DNA from: Melanocharis versteri
Lineage: Eukaryota > Chordata > Aves > Passeriformes > Melanocharitidae
Direction of reading: 5' to 3'
Length of the DNA: 64,000 bases
Assembly (NCBI GenBank): GCA_013397845.1
Contig: VZTG01006780.1
Span: 70,304 to 134,303 of the forward strand
The notes below the pieces were generated by a model. It made no database searches and was not told where the DNA came from. It worked only from the letters and a program-made list of their open reading frames with translations. Numbering within the stretch: the first letter of the stretch is position 1; the number at the start of each line of letters is the position of its first letter. Positions 34,773-46,525 of the stretch are shown here, piece after piece. The position numbers and the translations under genes were made by a program.

Positions 34773-37700
34773 AGGAGAAAAGGCACAGGAACTGTCAATA
34801 CCTCTCTGCAGACAGCTCAGTGCACTTAAGGAAATAGTCTTTGAGAAGTGCAGTGAGTTTGCTGTAATCTGCCCAAAGGCTCTGTTGCTAAGTCAGTACC
34901 TTGTGAAAACGATAACAAACCACCCTTTTCTCAGGCAGGATAGGAATTCACAGTGTGCTTGTCGAGAGGAACTACAAACCTGACAGGGCTATACCTTTCG
35001 GATGGGACTAAAAGGGCACGGGAAGGGGGATCAGGGCAGGCAAGCGGGGCTGTGCGCTCTCGGATCTCTTGGAAAGATCTCTTAGTAAGAACACCAAGAC
35101 TGTACTGCTACGATGCAACTCACTCATGCAAAGCGAGACGTCCTAGCCCCACATTTGCTTTGAGCCCACTGCTCCACCCCTTCTCCCTGCATTTGGAAGA
35201 GCTAGGGGACTGCTTGGTAAGGGGCAATAAAGGCACCCGAATGCTCAGGTTGCCTTTCCGGGGTGAGAGACCCAGGTGTGGTGTGTGCCGACAGCCAGTT
35301 TGTGTACCCAGGTGACAACATTCAGGATGGCCCAGGCTCCCCATCCTCTCTGTCCCGGGTACCTCACCCTTGGCGATGAGCAATCCACCCCTGCCTGCCT
35401 GGGGGCACAGGGGCAGCACCGCAGCAGCAGGCAAAAAAGGCAGAATTGGGTTGAAGTGGTTGAGGCAGGGATCTCACTGGCTCTGCACGCTGGTAGCTGT
35501 TTACCGCAGCGAGTGTGATGCGCCCCGGTGCCTGTAGTGGTTCATGCCTGCTCCCACCCTCCTCGCCCTGCAGAAACCAGGAAACTGGCTCGTTGTGGCT
35601 GTTGGTGGGGGTGTTGGAGCGTTCCTCCCACTGATGGAGTATTGCAAAACCACACAGCTCTCCACTGCTTCCCTGGGAGCTAAAAGAAGCTGAACTTTTT
35701 CTCGGTTTTACTGAGATCAGCAGGAGACCAACACACGGAGCATCAGCGATGCCTACCCTGCGATGCCAATGAGTTCAGCGGCAAGGAGAGCTGCATCAGT
35801 GGCAACTGCTAATCACGTGTACCCCCATCAAGATATGGAATTTCCTCCCACCTGCACCTTGCTGCTTACTTGGGCTCTCCAAAGCTGTTGCTGTTTCCCA
35901 CAGTGTGCATGCAGCCCCAATCTTGTAAACTGTCCAGCTTGCAAATACCAAAACTAACAACTGTGGGAGCAGTGAATACTCAGTTCTGAACACTGCTCAC
36001 TGGGTCCACATCCCTGCTCAGGCTGCTGGGCCAGCTGGTGGCTGGTTCCCATCTTCTCCAGGGATGGTGGGAATAAATAATTTATTCCTGCTTCTCCTTA
36101 TGCTGAGGTGTTGGTAGGCTGATCTGGGGTGAACAGTGCATCACTCTCTATTTGATATGAGCTGTGTGAGAGTGCAGCCCACTGCCAGACAAATAGTCTG
36201 ATGTCTTGGGAAATAGTCTTCCTTTGGCTCCTGCAGCTGGCTGGCTGGTCTGAAATGCTGATGTTTGCATTGTTTACAGGAGGCCCCAGCTGCAGACTAC
36301 AATTTCCCAAGATTCAGGGTATTTTAGATCTGTGGGTTTGGTTTGGACTCTTGTTGAGAGGCAGTGACCAGTTTTTTTAAGTGGAGAGCTGACTTCACAT
36401 GATAAATCTGGTTCCTGCAGTTTTGGGCAGTAGCTGGATTCATCCAGTGCATTTGTGTACAAAATACCTAGATTTCAGAAGTCCTTTGTTCCATGAGCTA
36501 TGGAATTTAAAACCCCCTTTTTGTTATACATTTGTGTCCTTGGTGTTCTGCACCCCGACTGAAATACATTTGCTTAACCATATCCCCCATAGCTTTCTCC
36601 ACCACTTGGTATTGTCAGCTCCTTCCCACATCTGTCTCCCTCTAACTTTTGATTGTTTACCTTATGACTGCTGTCACATCAGGTCTTTTCCATGTTCCCA
36701 TGTTCGTGTTCCCAACATCCCCTGGCACCTCTCATGACCTATTCCCTTGAGAAATCTGTCTGAAAAGCAGATCAAGGCTAAGCACTTTAACTGGAGCAAA
36801 ATTGTATTTCTATATTTTCTGCAACTGTGGCAGTGTGGAGGAAACTAAGCACGCTTCATAAGTCTTTGCAAGGCCACGCACCACTCAGAAGTGGTGCTGC
36901 ACCACTGCAGCAGGGGCAGGGCATCCTTTGCCATGTGCAGACCTCAGGCTGCAGTGTTGGGCTACCCTCAATCTCACTTAAAACCCTGCTGCCATCACCA
37001 GAGGGTCTTTCTGCATTTTCCCTGGTTCATGTGCCACAGAGTGCGGTCTGAGCACTCCTGCAGTCACACTGTGTGTTGGAACAGTTTGTTGTTCCAGGTG
37101 GAAATGGGTGACTTAGTGGGGCAGTGCTCAGTCTCCGCAGGGTGGATGAGCAGAGCCAGTTCACCCCACAGCTTCAGGAGCCCTTGGTCTGACACCAGGC
37201 AGGTGGCAGGACGGTAGGAGCAGGGGTGAGAGGCAGGATAGGACTATAAGCTTTCAGCAGTGATGGTGTGTTAGGTCAGTGTTGGGTTGGCCATGACACA
37301 ACACACCCTTCATTCCAGCAAATGTGGGAAAAACAAGTGCTGGGTGCAGTAGGCTAACATGAGCTTCATGCTTGCGGGGAGGAGGAGGAAGTGGATGGGA
37401 GGTCCCATCCATTTTGGGGCCTGTTCAGGCAGCATAAACTCCCTCCTCAGAGCAGGGGGAGCCACCACACTGTAAATAAGGTACTGCATCCTTTTAGACC
37501 CATGCAGTGCCAGGAGATATCAGCCCTTCACTGTTAATACTCTCTTTGTTCCAGAGCAGATTTCATCAGTGCCACTGGATGCCTCTTTTCTCTTTCAACA
37601 GAAGACACCCAAGTGAACCCAAACCCCCAGAACTTCCATTGAGCAACAGTATCATATTAAAAGAAAACAAACTAGGGTGAAGAAAAGCCCAGTTATGTCA

Positions 37701-38357
37701 GTTTGCATCAAGATATGAAGGCAGATTTCCAGAAGGTTGTGTGCACAGGGATTGCAGAGTGATTTGGTGAGCAAGCCAGTGCTGTCAAAATGGGAGGCAA
37801 CGGTGTCAAAACTATCGGTGACGGGAGCTGTGCTCACACAAGGGAGCAAATCCTTCCTAGTGCAAGTCCAGGTGCCTCAGAAATGTTCTCAGCCTATACC
37901 TCTTCTCCTCCACCTTGGGCCAACTTGTTTTTCCCTTTCTGCTTCTACAAACCGCAGCGAGCTCATCCAAAAACCTGTCATCCTTTTTAACAAAAGGGTG
38001 AAATAAACATCCCAGCATCATCCTCGGCAACGTGCCACAGAGAAACTGCTGCAAGATATGACAAGATGAATACTGCCTTTAAATGTGATATGGGAAGGAA
38101 ACGAATGACACCCACTTGGAAGAAGCAGCACTGAGGCCCTGTAGAGCTGATCCAATGGTGGCAGGATGGGATGCCAGGGTCACCTCCCTGGCACAGCATG
38201 TGATCCTCATGACCCAAAGGGTCCACTGGTCACAGCTAGGACCCTGTCTTGGCTGTCCCCATCAAACCAGGATGGATTTCTGTTGGCCTGGGCAGCTGCA
38301 CCTTGTTTTGTTAAGTTGGCTGTAAAAAAAAGGCAATGCCCAAAAGGCAAGCTGATC

Positions 38358-38376
38358 TTTTTTTTTTTTTTTTTTT
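38358..38376. repeat. T19 homopolymer
   Basis: Nineteen T on the + strand, with an A8 run about 28 bases upstream (near 38323). It could be the reverse-complement poly-A of a retroposed copy, but the adjoining sequence (GCAAGCTGATC to the left) is not a recognisable gene or SINE and no target-site duplication is seen. Treated as a simple repeat. Confidence 0.85.
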
Positions 38377-39091
38377 AAGAGAAAGGTAATGCCAGCAGAT
38401 CTAGACTGAAGCAAGAGGAAAAGGCTAACTTTAAGCTTGCTAAAGAAAACTCCTAGAAGAAAGGGAGCCACTAGGGAAATAAATGCGATAGCAGGGAATG
38501 AGAAGAAAACATTGTGTGCAGGGCTGTCAGTCTGGAGGCCTTTGAGCCTCCCAAGGGCTGTGCAGGTGCTCTGTGCCCAGCCACTTGGCCTGCAGGAATT
38601 TGGTGCACAGCTGTACCCACACATCAGCAGCAGGGACACTTGCTCTGGGAGATGGGTTTAGGGGTGATCTGGCTGCTGAGCTCTCCACCACGTTATCCTG
38701 CTTGTGTCTTTGTTCTGTGCTGTGCAGCTCCTTCTAAGGCAACAGCAAGTGCAATGCACTGAAATGTTGCCATTTAAAGGTGATCTATGGCTTGTCCTTC
38801 TAGTTCTTTGCTTTTAAAGCTTCTCGCTGCCAGGGACCCACCATAAAACACAAAAATGTAGCATGTTCTTCATGGACGGACTTGAGTTATTTCGACTCAG
38901 TGTCTCTAATCTCAAAAGCACATCAGAGAAATGTATAAAGGATGTAGTCTTTGCCCCAGAGATATGATCTAAACATAGATAAAGCATAAGTAAAAACATG
39001 ACATAACAGGAGACTAGAGGGAAAGGCACTGAGATTTTATATCTGGGATACTGCAGCCTTTGCTAAGTTTATGGAGACCAGTGATGCAATT

Positions 39092-39132
39092 CTGTGTGTG
39101 TCTATGCATATATACACACGTGCATATGTGTA
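39092..39132. repeat. Degenerate (TG)/(TA)/(CA) microsatellite
   Basis: TGTGTGTGTCTATGCATATA is followed by TACACACGTGCATATGTGTA. The left TGTGTGT...TATGCATATA half is partly complementary to the TATACACAC half, giving an imperfect foldback. It is an old, interrupted alternating purine-pyrimidine repeat. Confidence 0.75.
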
Positions 39133-39534
39133 TTTACAATCATTACTTTAGCTCTAAAGTTGCCAAAAAATTATCCCATAAATGATTTGAAGTAAAAAAG
39201 TCCTTAGTGATGCATGGTGGTCAAAGGGGATGAAGATGAAAAGAGGATAGAAGTGTAAGAGTTTTCCATGGCCACCTTGTTTCCCCTCTGAACCCTCCAA
39301 ATGCTGCTGAGCTCTGTGTACTAACGTTGCAACTCCCACATACTCTTATATGTCTTCCAGGAGCTCAAGTCCCTATCTCTGCCAGTTTGTTAAAGGGCAT
39401 TATTTGTAGTGACGGTAAAAATTCTGCCTGGGACATGTAAATCTTTGGCTTTCACGATGTTTGTGCTTTGGTTCACTAGCTCAGAGCAAACCATGGGTAG
39501 CTCTTGTAACTATGACTCGTTACAAAAATACTCT

Positions 39535-39640
39535 TGTTGTCTGGAGAATGGGGATAATGCTTGGCTATATTTCTGCCAGGAGTTCTGATAATTAATTATT
39601 TAATCTTTCTAGAGCACTTAGATATTTGGATACCCCTTGA
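39535..39640 (+). mobile_element. MIR/CORE-SINE relic
   Basis: GAGAATGGGGATAATGCTTG (39544-39563) matches the MIR segment AAAATGGGGATAATNATAC. TCTGATAATTAATTATTTAA and CTAGAGCACTTAGATATTTG follow, corresponding to GAGGATTAATTAAT...GTAAAGCGCTTTGAGATCCTT of sauropsid MIR-like SINEs. The order and spacing are right for + orientation. The element now contains a 12-bp palindrome ATAATTAATTAT (39588-39599), a possible homeodomain dimer site created inside old repeat DNA. Confidence 0.55.
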
Positions 39641-41034
39641 TAGAATCACATATTCCCTTAGCTGTCAAACCACAATAGCACCTTTTCAGCCCTACTGGCG
39701 ATGCAGCGAGAGATAGTAAAATATCCCCAACGCCTGAACACAGTGAGTGACTGGCTCTACCTTTATCAAAGTAAACCACAACAGGTTTCACTACTTGAAT
39801 GAAATAAAGCCTGAAAGGAGATATGAGAAAGAGACAGTGAGGAGATTAATGCTAGTCTTGATGGAAGACTTCCTGGCTGGCTGCTGTTGCCCAGAAAGTC
39901 CCTTAGAGAATAGAATAAATGGGTTTCATGCACACATTAGCAACATTTCTTCGTCCAATGCCATCCATGTTCTCTGTGCTTGCTTCCTCTCTTGTGGCTC
40001 TGCATGCTTCGTGTTCACAGTTTTGTAGCCTGGGTCACCCTTTCTTTTGTATCTGTGGGGACGGGCTCATCTGCAATGTACTGCAAAGGTAGAGCAAGGC
40101 AGGGGAAGCAGACAATACCCAGATGTCACTGCTGTCTGGATGGGTGTTTGGCTGTTGGAAGGCTTACAGCCTGCATGGGAATCACAGTGCTCAGAAATCC
40201 AGTTTGGTGGCACCGAGGGACATCCCGCGGGCACTGCTGCCACGTGCGCCCAGGCAGCGGCTCCAGGCTCGGGTCAGGCCGGGTGCTGAAGCAGCCAGCC
40301 TGGGTCACTTGCTCCCTAATTTCTAGTCCTCGTTAGCAAATGGTGGTGGTGCAGCGTTCCTCCTGGCTGTAAGCCATGGCAGTACAGTGCCACAGGTGAC
40401 TTCCACCTTGTGCTGCCATGCGGCACTTGGAGCAAGGCAGGCTGTTTTTTCTCTCAGAACAGGCACAAAATGGCAGATCTCAGTACTTTGAAGCAAAGCT
40501 GGATTTCAGTGCAAGTCAGATTTTGTGAACTACAGCAGATCTGAGTTTGATTTAGTATCTCAGATTTAGGCATGGATCTGTTCTGGACCTTAGAATAGTT
40601 TCTGTTCCCTGTTTACTCTTTGGATGGATTAGATAAACTGAGATCATTGTGATTTTACCACTATAAAGAGTCACAAAATCTAAGATTTTCATCCAGGCCA
40701 TGCAGAACAGACTTTGATAGCTTCCGATATATTGAAACCCAGCTTTAATCTGTTTATGGTTTTTCAGAATTACAATATAGGTTAACTGAGCTTGCATAAA
40801 TTCAATACACAAACTCTGCACCTCATCTTGGTTTCTATTACCTATCTTAAAAGTGGGATTTTTTTTAAAAGTCACATTGAAGTAGAGCTTCAATTACATC
40901 CTGTTAATAACTAATAATTTAATTGCTACTTAGTGCAAGATCCCACCCCACCAAGAATTGGCATTTAAAGGATTATGCCTGCAGGGGTGAGGACACTTTG
41001 GTTTCAGAGTTGTATCTCCTTGGTGTGACTGATC

Positions 41035-41135
41035 CTGATGGATTGTGAACAAAATTGTATTGTGAAATACATGTCCTTATTGGAATTGCTGTTAACTTCA
41101 TAATTGCTCTGTAATTACTAAAGAGAGAGTATCTT
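41035..41135. promoter_or_regulatory. Candidate conserved non-coding element
   Basis: AT-rich, with TGTATTGTGAAATACA (a 5-bp-arm inverted repeat), GTTAAC (41091-41096, HNF1-type half), CATAATTGC and the palindrome GTAATTAC (41111-41118) close together. A homeodomain-type cluster of this kind would suit an enhancer. There is no conservation evidence. Confidence 0.23.
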
Positions 41136-44100
41136 ACACTTCTGACAGCCAGGTGCATGTATTGCCTAATCTGTCTCCATTATTGACTTGGCTCAATTCC
41201 TGGGGGTGCTTTCCTGTTCTCTTTCAGTTGTGCAATACCAAAACTGACTAAATGGTGCGTCTGCTGTTTTGTTGCTGCTTTGGAGCTAAGAACAGGAGCA
41301 AACAGAGGTGAACTTTGAAGAAGCTGAAGCATCTGGCCGACCCCGAGCTGCCACTGCTGCTGTGAGCTCGTTCCCTGGCTGGAGACTGTGCTGCCAGCCC
41401 CATGGCAGGCTCCACACGGGGCAGTGGGGAACGGAGCCTGGCTCAGCCCCATCACCCCTCCTGCCCTGTGAGCATGGAGCAATACTGCAGCATCCGACAG
41501 GCAGCTTGGCCAGCAGCTGAGAAGGCTACCAGGAGGGAGGTCAAGGGTCTTTCTTCTGGAGATCTTCAAGCTGGAACCTGGGTTAGAAAAAGTTTCATCT
41601 CAAACAGTGATTAAGAATGGGACTGCAGTGAGATAAACAGTGAGTTGTCAGCAGCTTCAGAAGCGATTCCTGCCCTAGGGGAAGTGCCATTCATCTGTTT
41701 TGCTGTATACTGGGTCAGAGCTTATGCTAAAATATTGCAGATTGTCTGCTTTGTCTGTGGCTTTGGGAATAATTCAGTGGCCCTTGCTGCATGCACTGGC
41801 ATTCTAATGGAGCTTTATGAAAGAGCTTTTTTGGTGTAATCCATCAACAGATAAGCCCAGGGAGAAAGAGAAGGAGAATTCAGCGCCTGTCCCAAGAGAG
41901 GCAGCAATGAAGATGCATGCATTAAGCATCCTCCTCTCCCTTTGGTACACCCCACGTGGCAGGGCCTCCAAGGATCTCGTCAAGCACAGTGCTAGCTGAG
42001 TGGGTGTCCTGCCTGACAAAAGCTTTTCTTAATAACTTTTTTCACTTACATGTAGAGAATAAAGTTCTTGACTTTATCTTTTTTTTTCCCAGGGAAATAA
42101 ATGTTTCAGGTATACGTGGCCAAAAACCAACAACCACATGGGGGTATTGTCAATTTTTATTGACTTTCCAGTAGAGCATAAATCGATGGAACTGGTTACT
42201 ACAGATACAACTTGCTTGTTACGCATGTGACAGCCATGCAAAGCTCTGACCAGGCAATAATTTCTCCCAACACTTCTGTTATACTTCCAAGGCCACCAGC
42301 AGTGTTCAGTTCCCAGGCAGCAGGAGCCCATGATGGGCTGAAGAACACCCCAGTCCATCCGCAGCTTTACTGTCTCTCTCCTAACCAGCCCGCAAGCCTG
42401 CAGGGCTCAGATGCTTTTGCTGGCAGCCAGCTCCAAGCAGCTGCCCCTCAAGGGGCTGCTTATGCCCAACACCTTTGTTGCCCACAGCCCAGGATGCCTG
42501 TGGCCTGTTTTCCGGGCTCCTAACTGGAAACTTTGCATCTCAGGCTGACAAACTGGCTTTGTGCTCTCCTCTGCCAGGAAGATGGAGGGTCCCCTTGGGC
42601 TACAGAGGCAAAAATTGCCTCTTTTTGAAGATGTTACAAGTGTCATACTTCACTTCAGTCACTGTTTCAAGGTCAGATGATGCCAGCATTGCTTTCTTAC
42701 CCTCAGTGGGCTGAAAGCGTACAAAGCATCTGGCTTCCCCTGCCCTTTTTTCAGTTGTCTGCTTATCCACATAGAGTAGAAGTTGTCTTTCTAAGGGCCA
42801 AGAGTGCACTTTGTGTTATAACAGGTGAACTTCTCAGCTGCCACAGCTCCCCTTTTCCCATTTCCTCTGTTGTTAGTATCCCTTTTCTACTGAGAAACTT
42901 TTTAGATGCGAGACACCCAGCAAAATCCTGACATTTCAGGACGTGCTGCAAACGACCAGAAAAGGGAGTTTTTAATTTCAGAAAACAATTGTGTCTTCAA
43001 GGCCTCACAGTCGGTGCAGTTCTAGGAAAGACTTTGAACTAGAGAAGGATATGAGATCTTTTTGCAGTGACTCATACTTTTTATAGATTGCCAGTTTCAC
43101 AGCCTTGGAGGCTGATAAGTCTGTCCACAGAGCAGGTGCAGCAAGCGCCCTGTGGAGGCCTTAGTGTGTGTGCAGGGGGGTTGTGTCAGTGCTGCTGCAG
43201 GGAGATACGGCTCTGTGGATGCCCTTGGCTTCTCAACCCCCCTGTTGTGCCCACAGGTACGAGATGACAGTGTCCAGACTGTGTCTGAGTGGGCACTGAG
43301 CTCTGCCCCTCAGCATCCCAGGGTCTGAAGGGAAGCCTGAATGGACTTTAAATACAGGAGACCTCGTTCACAGTGTGTTGTTATTGCTGCTGTACCTTCC
43401 TTTCCAGAAAATTTACAGCTCCTTGTGAGACTTTTGCCAGTAAATGGAAGTTGAGGAGAGATGTAAATACCGCATGACTGTGCTTTGTTAGATACGGTTA
43501 CGAAATAGTTACTGGTCCAGCTTGGGGTTAAGGCCTGGACCGAAGTGTGACTTTGCAGTAATCCACAGCACACTAGCTTTTGGAGCTGCAACACATTGTT
43601 GTCTTTTCCTCTGGCTGTGGCATGTTCCTAAATGTCCTCCCTCCAAATACCATGTCCAGGTGCTTTCTACACATATGCAGAGCAAATGTGAGGTCTGTTT
43701 TTTCTCCAGGAAGACATCTTGGACCTTTGGTTCTGTCATCAGTCAGATGAGAGTCAGCTGCTCTAGGCCTGCTCCTATTCCCAGTCTGCTCTGGAATGTA
43801 TATTCTCCAGATGTTTGGTTCTCACTGGAAACAAATTTCACATAGGAGTATTTTGTAATAAGGTCCTGCCAAAATTTGATCCCACAGCTGGGCTACGTGA
43901 TAGCACGAGGTCTGCTTCTCCCTGGGTGCTGTGTCCTGTGCTGTGTGGCTCTGTGGGGCATTGTTGGCTCGGCATTACCCAGCAGCGATGCAGCTCCTGG
44001 TATCAGGATGCACCTTGGCCCCGGCAAACATAAAAGGCCTCATCCTGCTGGCCTCAGGGTTAGTTACTGGCAGGTAACTCTGTCTTTGTAACTTTCTTTA

Positions 44101-44169
44101 TAATGTTTGGAGGCAGTGGCTTGTGTGGAGGTGGGAGGATGGCACACATTTGTCACCGCCTCTCGATTA

Positions 44170-44290
44170 CCTTGAGGCAGGTTAGCCAGGTTGTAGATTA
44201 ACTGTGCACAAAAGCCCAGCAATTACAGAGCCATTAGAGATATGCCATTATGTATATCCTTATGTTTATGACTTCATTCTTTCTTAACCC
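44170..44290. promoter_or_regulatory. Candidate conserved non-coding element
   Basis: Sharp shift to AT-rich sequence with TAGATTAACTGTG, CAGCAATTACAG, CCATTAGAGATATGCCATTA and TATGTTTATGAC (FOX/HOX-like). A motif-dense block flanked by ordinary DNA. The enhancer assignment is inference only. Confidence 0.25.
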
Positions 44291-45642
44291 TGTTTCTCAA
44301 AGACAAATACATTGAACGTGTGGTGTTTTCTCAGCCTGGGCTGACGCAGTCTTTGTGTGACGTACCTTACTTCTGAATGAGATGTGCCCTCCTGCCTGCC
44401 CTGCCTCCTATCTGCCAATCCACCCTGGGTCTCAGCAGGATGAGGGGGGAGACCTCATCGGAGAGACCCCAAGGAATGACTCATCAGAGCTGCTGGGCAT
44501 GGGCTGTGGAAGCAGAGGGCCTCGTTTGTGCTGCCTGCAAGCACCACACGCTTCCGTGTGCCCTGTGAGCTCAGCTGAGAGCTGCCTGCCCTGCTGTGGT
44601 CACAGGGGCTCAGCTCCACTGGGGCTTGTTGAAACCAAAGCACAGCTTGGTGTCAGGAAGGAAGGCACGAGAACAGACACTGTCTTGAAACTGCTGAGCA
44701 CTGACTATGGAGGAAGAAGGGAGTAAACAACCCCTGAGCAGAGGGAGAGAGGGGTGAAGCCCGGATCCCTGCATCCTCCCCATGGAGTCCCCCTGCACAA
44801 AAGGCAGGCAGAGTGTGGTGTGGGGATCTGCAGGCACACCATGGAGGTATTCAGATTCCCTCTTGTCTGCGAGCTGGCAGGCCGTGTGCATGGGATGCAT
44901 CTTGGCTTGAGAAGAGGAATAGCCACCTCTCCTCCCTGCTCTCTGGCTACCATGCCTGCTCTTGCGAGGCCTGGCTTGCTGCAGGTGGTCAGGAGCAGAC
45001 TCTGGCCTCACAAGGGGGCCAGGGGTGTGCTGGTGTGTGGGGTCACTCCTCTTGGCTGTCAGGGAAACCAGTGCACTTCAGCCTGCAGAGCTGCTTCCAG
45101 CACCTTCTCATTAGCTGGCTGATTTCTCTCTTAATGCACACATTATACTGGCATGGCTGTTGAATGAATGCAGAAGGTGCTGGGAAATGCATGTTGACTT
45201 ATAGACAGCTGGAGATTTCATGTGATTCACAGAAACACCCATAGCTGAGAAAATACTCATAAAAGCAACCAGCCACTTACTCTAGCTTAACACTTCCACT
45301 TCTGGCTCGGACAAGGAAGTGCCAGCTCCTCAGGAAAGCAAGTGGGCAGGCTCACTCAGGTGTGTCTGAAGTGCGGGAGGAATTTGCCTTGAAAACCTTT
45401 CTGATTCAGCCTCATAAACCCAGTGTCTCAGCCCTCGTACTGGCTGCGAGTGGCCCAGGTCAAACCCATTGATGACATCAGGCAAGGGACTTTTGGCACG
45501 CTTGGGAGAGTAGGAAGAATGAAAGGGGAAAGACAAATCCAGACCCAGATTTTGCAACACTTTTGAAAAACCCCACCAAATCCCGGAGCCAAACGCGGCT
45601 AAGCTGGGGAATACCGTGAGCACAGTTTGCCTCTTGGGCAAA

Positions 45643-45685
45643 CTCCCATGCCCTTCTCCCATGCCCATGTCTCCCATGCCCTTCT
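45643..45685. repeat. Short minisatellite, ~13-15-bp unit, three copies
   Basis: CTCCCATGCCCTT, CTCCCATGCCCATGT and CTCCCATGCCCTTCT follow directly on one another. The shared core is CTCCCATGCCC. Unit length varies by an internal ATG/CTT slip. It lies in a pyrimidine-rich stretch with no gene. Confidence 0.8.
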
Positions 45686-45730
45686 TTCTCTCCAAAGGTT
45701 TGCCACTGAGCTTGCAAACCGAAAATAAAC

Positions 45731-45770
45731 TCAAAGTCATTGACTTCAGCAAGACTCTGTGCATGTGGCA
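45731..45770. repeat. Possible ancient amniote interspersed repeat fragment
   Basis: AAGTCATTGACTTCAGCAAG, ending in ACTCTGTGCATGTG, resembles the phrase ATTGACTTCAATGGGACTACTC-TGTGC found in old dispersed repeats of birds and turtles. It is short and degenerate, the family is not named, and a chance match is possible. Confidence 0.25.
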
Positions 45771-46309
45771 ATGGCCCCTGCAGTGCTCAGGAAAAGTGGC
45801 TCTGACACAGGCTGAGTCTGGGAGGCACTAGTGAGCCCTGGGCAGGGCAACCCCCCGGCTGTCTTTAGTGCCGAGCTCAACCCATGGCTACCCATCAGAG
45901 TGGTAGATGGGGCAGGGCAAGGGGGGCTTCAGAAAGAAACAGCTTTTTAGGAAATCCTCCGTCCTTCTCCCTGGTGCTGTGCACTGCAGTGGGGGCAGGC
46001 TAGCAGATGTTTCACTGATGATAGCCTTCCACGATTTCAAATTGCCAAGTTCTGCCCTTCTTTCTCCCTTCTCCCCTTCAAAACTAAAAAAAAAGTCCAC
46101 CTACTTCATAAAGTTTAGAGATTTTTGGGAGGTGCAGAGTTAACAAGGTGGATTTTGAAATAAAATGGATTTTGAGCTTGAAAAAAAGCAGAAAACACAG
46201 GACTGAACACTGAGTGCAGCCTTCCTGTGGCACATCCTCACCTGCATCAGGGCACCCTGCTGTTAGAAGGAAACAGTCCTGCGCAAAGCATACACTGACA
46301 CCCTCTCCC

Positions 46310-46525
46310 TTTGCAAGCAGAATTAATCATACTTATGTGCCATATTCCATTTTAATTTTTATTGCACAGTCCAAGATTAAAGGTTAATGTAGTACATCTC
46401 CCCATCTCCACTCCCATTACAATGGAGTGCTTTGAATAACTATTAACTTCTCGGTTAACCGAAAGAAAATTGTTAATCATCTACAAGCTTATGTTGCATA
46501 AAAATCGTTCTCTCTAACTTTCTCC
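46310..46525. promoter_or_regulatory. Candidate enhancer-like conserved element with GTTAAC palindrome
   Basis: About 215 bases of AT-rich, non-repetitive sequence. Cores in order: GAATTAATCATACTTATG, CATTTTAATTTTTATTGCAC, AAGATTAAAGGTTAATGTAG, CCCATTACAATGG (46415-46427, paired/SOX-like), ACTATTAAC, the 12-bp perfect palindrome TCGGTTAACCGA (46451-46462), TTGTTAATCATC and GCATAAAAATCG. Repeated GTTAA/ATTAAC halves suggest HNF1- or homeodomain-type binding. CpG is preserved inside the AT-rich context, which is uncommon in neutral bird DNA. No transcript or domain is seen. Confidence 0.36.

Larger units (their letters stand above)
26357..39534. other. Non-coding stretch with MIR relics
   Basis: No gene recognised between the repeats listed individually. 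28250-29040 and 29500-30110 are unique; the latter has a 160-codon minus frame (29522-30004) without a domain. 32860-32877 holds a short (TG)7 run. 33868-33890 (CAGTCACTTACCCTCTG) weakly recalls the MIR phrase AGTCACTTAACCTCTCTG. 33925-34020 is AT-rich with ATAATTATTTG, TTGGTGCCAA and TTCATTAATATTTTG. 35120-35520 is GC-richer without an island. 36380-38320 is unique. The stretch otherwise shows nothing distinctive. Confidence 0.55.
39641..46309. other. Non-coding stretch, 39.6-46.3 kb
   Basis: No gene recognised. 40190-40290 is a short CpG-containing GC-rich patch. 41340-41540, 42300-42600 and 43100-45100 are mixed unique DNA with overlapping short frames on both strands (for example 44610-45011 minus, 133 codons), none with a domain. 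40550-40930 is AT-rich and holds a 113-codon minus frame (40552-40893) that I cannot assign. 46144-46180 contains two near copies of ATGGATTTTGA. Candidate regulatory blocks (41035-41135, 44170-44290) and repeats are listed on their own. Confidence 0.55.

Noticed and set aside
38323..38376. Poly-T as tail of a processed pseudogene
   Set aside because: No retroposed gene body or target-site duplication beside the T19 run.
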